A stretch of 64,000 bases of DNA from Marseilla massiliensis (lineage in GTDB: Bacteria; Bacteroidota; Bacteroidia; Bacteroidales; Bacteroidaceae): positions 1-64,000 of the forward strand of contig NZ_JACJJL010000022.1 in assembly GCF_016899955.1 (NCBI RefSeq), written 5' to 3'. Under the pieces are notes generated by a model. It did no database searches and was not told where the DNA came from. It saw nothing but the letters and a program-made list of their open reading frames with translations. This document shows positions 8,404-17,280 of the stretch, one piece after another. The stretch's first letter is position 1. Each line of letters begins with the position of its first letter. Made by a program: the position numbers and the translations under genes.

Positions 8404-11400
8404 ATGAACAGGATATATCTTATTTGCGTGCTGTTAGTGGCCTCCTTGCTCGGCGCATCGGCAGCCGGCGACACGGGCATCATTACCCTTTACGGGATGC
8501 AGAATTACACAGTGACGTCAATTTCTCCCAACGGCAAGTGGGCGGCAGGCTATTTCACCGACAGCGGAGGCGCCCAGCATGCATTCAGGTGGAACCTTTC
8601 CACCGACCGCTGCGAGCTGCTCACGGGCAGCACGGAGGTGTCAAACGCCTTTGGCGTGTCTGACGACGGCATCGTGTCGGGCTGCTATCCCGATGACAGA
8701 TACACGTCGAACGGAGCCACCGTCACCACCTGCGGCTACTACTCAGGCGGGCGGTGGCGCGCGCTGGAGCCCATCAGCGGCTTCGGTGCCGCCACTCACA
8801 CCGAGTATGACGGCCAGGCCTACTGCGTGTCGGAAGGCGCCCACCTCATCGGGGGAGGCATTTACGACGCCAACGGCAAGTGGAAGGCCACCGTGTGGAA
8901 AGACGGCAAGGTGCACAAGGTGCTCGAAGGCACCGAGGGATGCGTCTACGACATCTCGGCCGACGGCACCAAGGCGGCCGGATGGGCATACAAGCCCGGC
9001 GGCAAGTCGTCGAGGCTGGCTGTGCTTTGGGACATAGAGACAGGGGCAGCCACCTATCTCAACGAGACCGGAAGCCCCTTCCACGTGGCCCAGAAGTTTT
9101 CGTCCGACGGCAAGCACCTGCTCCATGACACAGGCATCTACAACGTAGAGACAGGCGAGAACACCGACATCGGCTCATTGTCGACGATGCCTTATTCGCT
9201 GCAATACATGTGTATGGACGACAATCTCACCGTCTACGCCTACGAGCAGGACATGATGACTTACACATCCTACGGCTCTGTTTACACCGGCGGCAAGTTT
9301 GTGAAGCTCGACACCTACCTCGCTGAAAAGGGAGTAGACCTGAGCAACCTGCCCGTGGTGTCGGCCCTCACCGTCACCGCAACGTCGGCCGACGGCAAGG
9401 TGCTTGCCATCTCAACCATGGACAAGAACAGGACAGAGCACCCCGTGGTGGTGCTTCTCGACCAGAACGTCGGCAACCGCGAGCCTGTGGGGCTGGCCGT
9501 GGCTCAGCTCGACGGCCTGATGGGCACCAGGCTCTCGTGGCAGAAGCCGCTGGGAGCCACCTCTGAGCCCACGGGCTACAACGTATACCGCGACGGAATC
9601 AAGCTGACGGCCCAGCCGCTGGCCGGCACCACGAGCTACATCGACACAGGCCTGGGCTCAGGCATGTACTCTTATGCCGTGACGGCCGTATATGGCACGG
9701 CAGAGTCGGCCAAGTCTGAAGCGGCCTCGCTGTGGCTTTCGGAGCCCACACCGTCGGCCCCACGCATGCTGACAGGCCGCCAGAAGGGCTTCAACAGCGT
9801 CTCCATCATGTGGTCAAGGCCCGCCACCAACCTCGTGTCGAAGGGGTATTACGACACCGAGGCCGACCTGCTGGGCTTTGGCGGCGGAGCCAATTCGTTT
9901 GAGTTTGCCATCAAGTACGACAAGGCCGAGATGGGCGCATACGGCGGCTACACCATCAGTAAGGTGGCGTTTGTGCCGCGTACCGCCCAGAAGGCGTGGG
10001 AACTGAAAATATATGACGGCGGCAAGCTTGTATGTTCGCAGCCCATCACCCAGCAGCTTGACTACGGCGTAGAGAACATTGTGGCGCTCGACAAGCCCGT
10101 GGCTGTGTCGTCGCTCACCGGCGACGTGATGTGCGCAATAGCCGTCACGGTAGACGACAGCCAGGCCAACACCAACGTCGTGGGCATGGACCAGGGCAAT
10201 TGCGTGCCCGGCTACAGCGACTTGGTGCACCTGTCCACCGAGTCTGGCTTCTACTCGCTGTCCGACTCGTCGAAGGCCAACGGCTATCAGTTCGACATAT
10301 CCTTCGCCCTTAGCATGGTGCTGAGCAAGGAAGGCGACACTGCCGGCATCGACGATGTGAAGCAGTACAGTGTGTATGCCGACGGCGCCTTGGTGGGCAC
10401 GTCGACCACAACGTCGTATGTAGACCGCGGAGTGGCCGACGGCCACTATATATATACTGTCAAGGCTGAGTATGCCGACGGGCGTGTGTCGCAAGGCCCG
10501 GGCGTCAGTGTCGACGTGTCGGCCGACAAGAGCAGGCTCAAGCCCGTCGACAACGTCGATTGCTGGGGCGACAACCGCACCGTGGCCTTCAGCTGGCAGG
10601 AGCCCAAGGACGACGACGAGCAGGCCGTGGGCTACTGCGGCGAGGAGCCGGCCCAGGCCGTCGAAGGCACCAGCGCCACCGTTTATGGCTACCGTGCCCG
10701 CGTGGTTTACCCTGCCGAGAAGCTGAAGGGACTGGACGGCTACGTCATCAGGCAGTTGCGCTACTACCCGATGAACAGCGCCATCTTCACGTTCATGATT
10801 TACAAAGACGGCGAGCTGCTGGCCACTGTCGAGCCCGATGAGCCTGTATACAAGCGGTGGAACACCGTCGACCTGGAGGAGCCGATAGTCATCGACGCCA
10901 ATTCCGAGTACACGCTCGACCTCGACTGCTTCGACGGACTGAAAGACCAGGGCCCGCTGGCCATCGACCTGCTGCCGCAGATGTATGGCTTCGGCGACCT
11001 CGTTTCGCTCGACGACGGTGTGTCGTATGCCAGCCTTTCAAGCTCAAACGGCACCGGCAACTGGATGATGGGCCTCGTCGTGGCCGACCCCGCTGCCGCC
11101 ACGCTGCCCATCGAGGGCTACACCGTGCGCCTTGACGGCGAAGACGTGGCCACGCTCGGGGCTTCGGAAACGAGCTATGAGCACGACTTCGGCCTGTCTG
11201 CCGACGAGAACGCAGAGCGCTCCGTGGCCGTCGTGGTCGACTACGGCACCTACGGAAAGGTTGAGGGCAAGCCCAACGCGTTCACCCTCGGCGGCGTTGC
11301 CGATGGCATCGACGATGCTGTAGTGGCCGACCTCAGCGTTTACCCCAACCCGGCCACAGACTATGTGACCGTCGAGGGGGCCGGTGTGAGCAGCCTGGCT

Positions 11401-11541
11401 GCCTACAGTCTCGGCGGCGCCCTCATGGGCAAGGCCGACGGCAACCGCCTCGACGTGTCGTCATACGCTCCGGGCCTGTATATACTCAAGGTGAGCGCCG
11501 GTGGCGAAGAGCATACGGTCAAGCTCACCGTGGTGCGCTGA
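8404..11541 (+). CDS. Large secreted Fn3 protein with T9SS type A sorting domain
   Basis: A 1045-residue exported protein. A signal peptide (MNRIYLICVLLVASLLGASA) leads into about 350 residues of propeller-like repeats resembling extracellular HAF/WD-type motifs (KWAAGYFTDSGGAQHAFRWN, AFGVSDDGIVSGCY). Several fibronectin type III-like modules follow (LSWQKPLGATSEPTGYNVYRDG; YTVRLDGEDVATLG). The C-terminus is a clear T9SS type A domain, with LSVYPNPATDYVTVEG and SSYAPGLYILKVSAGGEEHTV. Such tails direct export through the outer membrane and attachment to the surface. The molecular target is unknown. It starts about 200 bases after its neighbour, past a terminator. Confidence 0.8.
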   Translation: MNRIYLICVLLVASLLGASAAGDTGIITLYGMQNYTVTSISPNGKWAAGYFTDSGGAQHAFRWNLSTDRCELLTGSTEVSNAFGVSDDGIVSGCYPDDRYTSNGATVTTCGYYSGGRWRALEPISGFGAATHTEYDGQAYCVSEGAHLIGGGIYDANGKWKATVWKDGKVHKVLEGTEGCVYDISADGTKAAGWAYKPGGKSSRLAVLWDIETGAATYLNETGSPFHVAQKFSSDGKHLLHDTGIYNVETGENTDIGSLSTMPYSLQYMCMDDNLTVYAYEQDMMTYTSYGSVYTGGKFVKLDTYLAEKGVDLSNLPVVSALTVTATSADGKVLAISTMDKNRTEHPVVVLLDQNVGNREPVGLAVAQLDGLMGTRLSWQKPLGATSEPTGYNVYRDGIKLTAQPLAGTTSYIDTGLGSGMYSYAVTAVYGTAESAKSEAASLWLSEPTPSAPRMLTGRQKGFNSVSIMWSRPATNLVSKGYYDTEADLLGFGGGANSFEFAIKYDKAEMGAYGGYTISKVAFVPRTAQKAWELKIYDGGKLVCSQPITQQLDYGVENIVALDKPVAVSSLTGDVMCAIAVTVDDSQANTNVVGMDQGNCVPGYSDLVHLSTESGFYSLSDSSKANGYQFDISFALSMVLSKEGDTAGIDDVKQYSVYADGALVGTSTTTSYVDRGVADGHYIYTVKAEYADGRVSQGPGVSVDVSADKSRLKPVDNVDCWGDNRTVAFSWQEPKDDDEQAVGYCGEEPAQAVEGTSATVYGYRARVVYPAEKLKGLDGYVIRQLRYYPMNSAIFTFMIYKDGELLATVEPDEPVYKRWNTVDLEEPIVIDANSEYTLDLDCFDGLKDQGPLAIDLLPQMYGFGDLVSLDDGVSYASLSSSNGTGNWMMGLVVADPAAATLPIEGYTVRLDGEDVATLGASETSYEHDFGLSADENAERSVAVVVDYGTYGKVEGKPNAFTLGGVADGIDDAVVADLSVYPNPATDYVTVEGAGVSSLAAYSLGGALMGKADGNRLDVSSYAPGLYILKVSAGGEEHTVKLTVVR

Positions 11542-11755
11542 CTCTGTCTGAGGGCATGCAGCGCCGGGTGCCCCGGGGGTTCCCGGCGCCTGCGGCCCGC
11601 ATGGTGATGAAGGTGCCCGGCAGTGTCACAGTGCAGCCTGCCGCGGCGTCTTCTTTTGTTATAGGCGGCCGCCCGGCCCGTGCCGGATGGCCGCAGGGCC
11701 CCCGGGGCCATGCCAATAAAGCACATAACCCAGTCTTAACCAACCACTATTAGCA

Positions 11756-13615
11756 ATGAAGAAACTTATGCTCTCGCTCTGCCTGTCGCTTGCCTGCGCG
11801 GCCGCGGCCATGGCAGACACCTATTTGGGATATACCAACACCCACTTCGAGCGCACTGGAGGGGTGCGACTCGGAAACTCAGAGAAGCAGGGCCTTGCCA
11901 TAAAACTGACCAGCGAGAAGCTCGACCGGCTGCGTGGCAAGCGCGTGCTCGGCGTACGCGCCGTGTTCGGAACGAGCAACATGGACGGCCTTGAGTTCTT
12001 TGTCGCCACGAGCCTCGACGGCGAGCCGCTTTACAGCCAGGCCTTCGGCGGAGGCTCACCGTCGTGGAAGGAGTTCCGTTTCGACACGCCGGTCGACATA
12101 GGCGACGCCGACGAGCTCTACGTTGGCTACACCCTCACCTGCATGCAGTCGTACAAGCCGCTCCAGTTTGACGGCTCCAAGGGCCTTTCCGGCCGCTCCT
12201 TCTATTACACCGGCTCGGGATGGCTCGACTGCCAGGGCAATGGCGCCGACCTCGGATGCCCAAACATACAGGTCATTGTCGACGATGCCGACTTCACCGA
12301 CATCACCCTCAAAGACCTCTCGGCCGGGGGCTACTATGTGGCGGGGCAGACTTACGGCCACGGCGGCCAGGTGCTCAACTTCGGCACTGTGCCCATTGGC
12401 AGCTTCGACGTGAGCTTCAGCATTGGCGGCGGCGAGCCGCTGGTGCGCTCTTTCACCGGGCTGGACATAGCCCCGGGCCAGACGTTCGACTTCGACCTGG
12501 GCGAATATGCGGCAGGCGAGGCCGGCAACCTTGACTTCGAGCTTAGCGTCACGGCGGTCAACGGTGCCGCCACCGATGCCGACCCGGCCGACAACTCGGT
12601 GGCACAGACCGTCTACGTATATCCGGCCGGCATGCGCCACAGCCTGTTGCTTGAGGGATTCACGGGGCAGATGTGCGACAACTGCCCCGCAGGCCACCAG
12701 GCCATAGCCGAGGCCCTTGCCTCCTACGGCGGCGACGTGGTCGAGGTGTTCCACCACGTTGGCTTCACGCCCGACGACTTCACCATGGCCGAAGAGTCGT
12801 TCTACCTCAATTTCTTCAGCGGGCAGCAAGGCTTCGCACCATCGTTCATGGTCAACCGCATGACGGCCACGGGCAACCAGGCCCCGGCCCAGTCGCCCAC
12901 AGTGGGCAGCGTCATAGCCACGCTCATGCAGGCAGCCTCGGTGCAGCCCTATGTCAGCGTGGAGGTAAACACCGACTACGATGAGGCCAGGCGCCACGTC
13001 AAGGGCAGCGTCGACGTGTTCACCCACGTCATGCCCGACGCCGACACCGTGATGGTGTCGCTCTTCGTCGTGCAAGACTCCATCTTGACATACCAGGTGA
13101 ACGGCGGCAGCGCCTATGCCCACCGCTATGCCTACCGCGGCAGCCTCTACGGACAGGTGGGCGTGCGCGCCGACTTGGCTGAGGGCGCCACGGTGTCGCT
13201 GCCTGTCGACTATGTGCTTCCCGACGCCATACAGTCTACCTACAGCGGCACGCTCATACCCACCGACCCCGACAGGATGTACCTCGTGGCCATTGTAAGC
13301 CGCTATCTCATCGCCCCCGACGGCACCTACGACTGCCCTGTATACAATGCGGCCATGGTGCCGATGTGCGCCGACAACCACACCGCAGGCATTGGCGGCG
13401 TGGCCTCGGCCCCAGACCTGGCCCCGGTGGTGGCGGTCGACGGCGGTCGTGTCAGCGTGTCGGGCGATTGCAGCCGTGCCGAAGTGTTCGACTCGGCCGG
13501 CCGCCTGGTGCGCTCGGGCAGCGGCGGCTCCGTGTTCAGCCTGCCGCGCGGGCTCTACGTGGTGCGCGCCTCGGGCTGTGGCGGCTCCGTTGTGCGCAAG
13601 GTCGCCGTCAGGTGA
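11756..13615 (+). CDS. Omp28-related surface protein with T9SS-type tail
   Basis: A 619-residue exported protein. It has a signal peptide (MKKLMLSLCLSLACAAAAMA), then a beta-rich N-terminal region of about 150 residues, then an Ig-like part. Residues about 295-480 form an Omp28-like domain with a thioredoxin-like CDNCPAGH motif (LLLEGFTGQMCDNCPAGHQA, FHHVGFTPDDF, GFAPSFMVNR). The end (LPRGLYVVRASGCGGSVVRKVAVR) resembles a T9SS sorting tail. The CxxC pair may be structural or redox-active; that is inferred. The N-terminal half resembles the partial gene at 63359. It lies 59 bases before the protease gene and may be cotranscribed with it. Confidence 0.8.
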   Translation: MKKLMLSLCLSLACAAAAMADTYLGYTNTHFERTGGVRLGNSEKQGLAIKLTSEKLDRLRGKRVLGVRAVFGTSNMDGLEFFVATSLDGEPLYSQAFGGGSPSWKEFRFDTPVDIGDADELYVGYTLTCMQSYKPLQFDGSKGLSGRSFYYTGSGWLDCQGNGADLGCPNIQVIVDDADFTDITLKDLSAGGYYVAGQTYGHGGQVLNFGTVPIGSFDVSFSIGGGEPLVRSFTGLDIAPGQTFDFDLGEYAAGEAGNLDFELSVTAVNGAATDADPADNSVAQTVYVYPAGMRHSLLLEGFTGQMCDNCPAGHQAIAEALASYGGDVVEVFHHVGFTPDDFTMAEESFYLNFFSGQQGFAPSFMVNRMTATGNQAPAQSPTVGSVIATLMQAASVQPYVSVEVNTDYDEARRHVKGSVDVFTHVMPDADTVMVSLFVVQDSILTYQVNGGSAYAHRYAYRGSLYGQVGVRADLAEGATVSLPVDYVLPDAIQSTYSGTLIPTDPDRMYLVAIVSRYLIAPDGTYDCPVYNAAMVPMCADNHTAGIGGVASAPDLAPVVAVDGGRVSVSGDCSRAEVFDSAGRLVRSGSGGSVFSLPRGLYVVRASGCGGSVVRKVAVR

Positions 13616-13674
13616 GCTGCCCCTCGGCCTGCCATGCAAATGTATAAACAGAAAGGAAACATAACTCGAAAATC

Positions 13675-15834
13675 ATGTTACGACAGATATTCGCATTGCT
13701 TATCGCGGCCTGCTTCTGCCAGCAGCCGTGGGCCCAGTCAAAGCTCTCGCCCGCAGCCCGCCACCTCGTGGCCGGGCTTGCCTCGGGCCAAGCGTCCACG
13801 CGTGCCTCGGCCGGGGCCACCGTGTCGGCCTATGTCCACCTTGCGCCCGGCGCCGACGTCTCTGCCTTGGAGCGGCTCGGGGCCACGGTCAACCTGCGCT
13901 GCGGCGACATTGCCACGGCGCGCATACCCGCTGGCGCGCTTGAGGCCGCGGCCTCGCTGCCCGGCGTGGCCTATGTGCAGACGGCCGTGCCCGTGGCCCG
14001 CATGATGGACATTGTGCGCCCGGCGGTCGGGGCCGACCTCGTGCAGGCCGGCAGCGGCCTGCCCCGGCCTTTCACGGGCAGGGGAGTGGTAGTGGGCATA
14101 ATCGACGCCGGGTTCGACTATACCCACCCCAACTTCCGCACGCCATCCGGCGAGCTGCGCATCAGGCGCGTGTGGGAGCAGGGCTACGGCGGGGGCACGC
14201 CGCCCGAGGGCTTCAGCTACGGCAGCGAGCTGGCTGAGCCCGGGCAGATACTTGCCGCAGGAGGCGATGTGGCTTCGGGCTCCCACGGCACCCATGTGGC
14301 CGGCATTGCCGCCGGGTCTGACGGCGCCGAGGGGGCATACCTCGGCATAGCGCCCGATGCCGACATCGTGCTCGTGAGCATATCGGGCGCCGACACCGAG
14401 ACCAACGTCAACGTATCCGACGCCATGGCCTACATCTACCGCTATGCCGAGTCGGTGGGCAAGCCCTGTGTCATCAACGTCAGCCTCGGGGTGCAGGCCG
14501 GGCCGCACGACGGCACGTCGACTTTCGACACGCTGGCCGACGCCATGCTCGGCCCCGGACGGCTGCTTGTGGGCTCGGTGGGCAACTTCGGAGGCATCAA
14601 CTTCCACCTGTCGGGCGACTTCTCGGGGCCGGGCCCCGACACGCTGCGCACCTTTGTCGATTACAGGCAGGCGCTGACCACGGCCACGGCCGGCGGCGAC
14701 ATCGACATCTGGGGCGAGCCCGGCATGGACCTCAAGGTGTGCGTGTTCACCTACAGCACGTCGCGAGGTGAGATAGCCGACAGCTTTTCGGTGAGCCTGC
14801 CCGCCTCGGGCCAAGCCACGCCCGGCGTGTCGGCCGTGCTCAGTGGCACCGTCGGCACCATGGCGGCCTACGGCGAGACAAGCCCGCTCAACGGCAAGCC
14901 CCACGTGCTTGTGACCTCGGGCGTCAGCCGTCTGCGCGCAGGCTATTCCGTTGGCCTGTGGGTTGTGTCGGCCTCTGAGGGCAAGGTCGACGTGTGGGCC
15001 GACGGCAACAAGCTCGGACTTACCTCCGGCGGCATTGACGGATGGGCCGAGGGCGACGACCTCAACTCGCCGGCCGAGATTGGCGGTACGGGCAGGGGAG
15101 TGATTTCCGTGGGCGCCTACGTCACCCGCAACGAGTTTGACACCGAGAACGTGGGCCACGTAGGCACCGGCGAGACCATGGGCGGCATAGCCTCGTTCTC
15201 CAGCCACGGGCCCACGGCCGACGGGCGGGTGAAGCCCGACGTGGCCGCGCCGGGCAGTGCCGTGGTGTCTTCGGCCTCGTCGCACGACGCCACGCTCTCC
15301 TCGCAGCCCGTGGCCCTGTACCAGCAGTACGGCGGGCGCGACTATGCCTACGCCTATATGCAGGGCACGTCGATGGCCGCCCCCGTGGTGACGGGCACCG
15401 TGGCCCAGTGGCTCGAGGCCTGCCCGGGCCTTTCGCCCGCCGACGTGCGGCGCATCATCGCCGCCACGTCGGTGTCCGACTCATACACAGGCGACGTCGG
15501 TCCCGGTGGCGACTGCACCTGGGGTTTCGGCAAGCTCGACGCCATGGCGGGCATGCAGGCTGTGCTCGACTTTGCCTCAGGCCTGCCCGGTGTGGCCGCC
15601 GTGCCGTCTACGGTGGCCGTATGCCCGCTGGGCGGCGGCCGTGTGCGCATCGTTGCCCCGGCCGGGTCGGCCGTGAGCGTTGCCGTGAGCCGTGCCGACG
15701 GTGTGGCGGTCATGTCTGCCGACGGCGTGTCACCGGGCCATGTGGCCGACCTTTCGGCCCTGCCTTCCGGCGTCTATGTGGTGCGCGCCTCGGCCGCTGC
15801 CGGCACGGCCTGCGCCAAGGTGGCCGTGCGCTGA
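13675..15834 (+). CDS. Subtilisin-like (S8) serine peptidase, secreted
   Basis: A 719-residue exported protease. After a signal peptide (MLRQIFALLIAACFC, cleavage near PWAQ) comes a propeptide-like region of about 110 residues, then the S8 domain. The catalytic triad is visible: Asp144 in VVVGIIDAGFDYTHPNF, His204 in GSHGTHVAGIAAGS and Ser566 in GTSMAAPVVTG. The His-to-Ser distance of 362 residues is about 200 longer than in classical subtilisins, so a beta-rich domain is inserted there. The C-terminus (LPSGVYVVRASAAAGTACAKVAVR) resembles a T9SS tail. It probably acts at the cell surface or outside the cell on proteins. It follows the Omp28-like gene by 59 bases. Confidence 0.92.
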   Translation: MLRQIFALLIAACFCQQPWAQSKLSPAARHLVAGLASGQASTRASAGATVSAYVHLAPGADVSALERLGATVNLRCGDIATARIPAGALEAAASLPGVAYVQTAVPVARMMDIVRPAVGADLVQAGSGLPRPFTGRGVVVGIIDAGFDYTHPNFRTPSGELRIRRVWEQGYGGGTPPEGFSYGSELAEPGQILAAGGDVASGSHGTHVAGIAAGSDGAEGAYLGIAPDADIVLVSISGADTETNVNVSDAMAYIYRYAESVGKPCVINVSLGVQAGPHDGTSTFDTLADAMLGPGRLLVGSVGNFGGINFHLSGDFSGPGPDTLRTFVDYRQALTTATAGGDIDIWGEPGMDLKVCVFTYSTSRGEIADSFSVSLPASGQATPGVSAVLSGTVGTMAAYGETSPLNGKPHVLVTSGVSRLRAGYSVGLWVVSASEGKVDVWADGNKLGLTSGGIDGWAEGDDLNSPAEIGGTGRGVISVGAYVTRNEFDTENVGHVGTGETMGGIASFSSHGPTADGRVKPDVAAPGSAVVSSASSHDATLSSQPVALYQQYGGRDYAYAYMQGTSMAAPVVTGTVAQWLEACPGLSPADVRRIIAATSVSDSYTGDVGPGGDCTWGFGKLDAMAGMQAVLDFASGLPGVAAVPSTVAVCPLGGGRVRIVAPAGSAVSVAVSRADGVAVMSADGVSPGHVADLSALPSGVYVVRASAAAGTACAKVAVR

Positions 15835-15912
15835 CAGCCCACGTGGGGTTGCATCCGTAGTAGGCCGTGGCCTGCCTCGGGCCTGTGCCGCCCCGGCCTG
15901 CGGCGTGGCATG

Positions 15913-16000
15913 TTGCAATACGACCCGTTTGGCGTTGCGATACGGCCCGTTTTGCAGTGCCGAACGGGCCTTCTTGCATGGCCGGACGGCCCGTTCGGCC
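15913..16000. repeat. 22-bp dyad repeat array B
   Basis: Three full units start at 15922, 15944 and 15966, flanked by partial units. The GG(G/C)CCGT core recurs every 22 bases, with variants GACCCGT and GGGCCTT. It lies between the protease stop and the promoter of the WYL regulator; the rest of this 380-base gap is GC-rich without a gene. Confidence 0.88.
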
Positions 16001-16151
16001 AACGGCCTGGCTGTCAGCGCCATGGCCCGCCGCCACGGCGTGGCTCCCGGGGGCAGGCGTCGGTGGGCGCGTGGCAGCCTCCGGCGTGGGGCGCGCGGCC
16101 TTGCAGCCTCCGGTTTTCGGCCATTCGTTCGTTTTGTAGCCGGAAAATTTA

Positions 16152-16159
16152 TATCTTTG
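16152..16159 (+). promoter_or_regulatory. -7 box of the WYL regulator
   Basis: TATCTTTG matches TAnnTTTG and is preceded by CCGGAAAATTTA. That upstream element aligns, base for base in position, with the GGCGGAAAATGAG spacer of the ung and DUF3109 promoters. No TTG is present at -33. The predicted leader is about 50 nt and supports the ATG at 16216. Confidence 0.55.
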
Positions 16160-16215
16160 CATGGGCGGCAGCCATCGCAATGGCTGCCCCCGATGCAACC
16201 AATGACCGTAAAACC

Positions 16216-17142
16216 ATGCGCCACAACCAATTAGAGCGTGAGCTGGAGCTGATGCTCCTGCTGGCCGAAAACCGCGTCTGCACCGTCGACAGGCTGTGCG
16301 AGCGGCTGGGCATATCGCGCCGCAACCTGTATTATTACATCGACTTCTTCCGCCAGGCGGGCTTCATCGTCGAGAAGCGGGGCGGGGTTTACAGCCTCGA
16401 CAAGTCGTCGCCGTTTTTCACCCGACTGTTCCAGACGGTGCATTTCACCGAAGACGAGGCCACCACCATACGCCGCGTGCTCGACAGGGCCGGGGGCGAC
16501 AGCCTGCAGGTGCGCCACATACTGCGCAAGCTCGACCGCCTTTACGACCTGCGCATACTCGACGACGTGGAGCTGAGCGAGCAGGCCGGGCGCAACGTGA
16601 GCGTGCTCTACGATGCCATCAAGACCAAGAACAAGGTGGTGTTGCACAACTATTCGTCGCCCCACAGCAACACGGTGGCGAGCCGGGTGGTAGAGCCTTT
16701 CATGTTTCTGCCCGGCAACGACGAGGTGAGGTGCTACGAGGCGTCGACGGGAATGAACAAGACGTTCAAGGTGGCGCGCATGGGCACCGTCGAGATGCTG
16801 CTCGACCCGTGGGAGCACGAGGCCGACCACAAGCGCATGTACACCGACATCTTCATGTTCAGCGGCGAGGAGCTGATGCCCGTTGAGCTGCGCCTCGACC
16901 GCCTGGCCTACAGCCTTATCACCGAGGAATACCCCCGGTCGGCGCCTCACATCAGGCCCGACGGCGACCGCCACTGGCTGCTCAGCATCGACGTTTGCAG
17001 CTACATGGGCGTAGGGCGCTTCGTGCTGGGGCTGTTTGAGAACATAGAGGTGCTGGGCGGCGAGGGCTTCAGGGAATACGTTGCCCGCAAGGTGGGCGCC
17101 ATGAAGTGCCCCGGTGGGCGGCTGGAGGCGGGGCGGCAGTAG
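16216..17142 (+). CDS. WYL-domain transcriptional regulator
   Basis: A 308-residue cytoplasmic protein. Residues about 1-60 form a helix-turn-helix (NRVCTVDRLCERLGISRRNLYYYIDFFRQAGFIVEKRGG). The rest matches the WYL regulator layout with the ligand-sensing region around 130-230 (AIKTKNKVVLHNYSSPHS, FMFLPGNDEVRCYE). The frame is open upstream to 15910, but that part is repeat DNA and precedes the promoter, so the start MRHNQLEREL at 16216 is chosen. It sits 138 bases upstream of three glycoside hydrolase genes in the same direction and may control them, although WYL regulators have many roles. Its own promoter is at 16152-16159. Confidence 0.85.
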   Translation: MRHNQLERELELMLLLAENRVCTVDRLCERLGISRRNLYYYIDFFRQAGFIVEKRGGVYSLDKSSPFFTRLFQTVHFTEDEATTIRRVLDRAGGDSLQVRHILRKLDRLYDLRILDDVELSEQAGRNVSVLYDAIKTKNKVVLHNYSSPHSNTVASRVVEPFMFLPGNDEVRCYEASTGMNKTFKVARMGTVEMLLDPWEHEADHKRMYTDIFMFSGEELMPVELRLDRLAYSLITEEYPRSAPHIRPDGDRHWLLSIDVCSYMGVGRFVLGLFENIEVLGGEGFREYVARKVGAMKCPGGRLEAGRQ

Positions 17143-17280
17143 GGCCGCGGCATGTGCGAGTGGCCCATGCGCAGCGCCGGCCGTCGCCGCCGCGGGGGGA
17201 AACAGTGGCTACATACGTATTATAATATGGTGGCGGCAGGCAAATCCACCGTGCCGCCAGGCGTTTAAACTAACTGAGAC

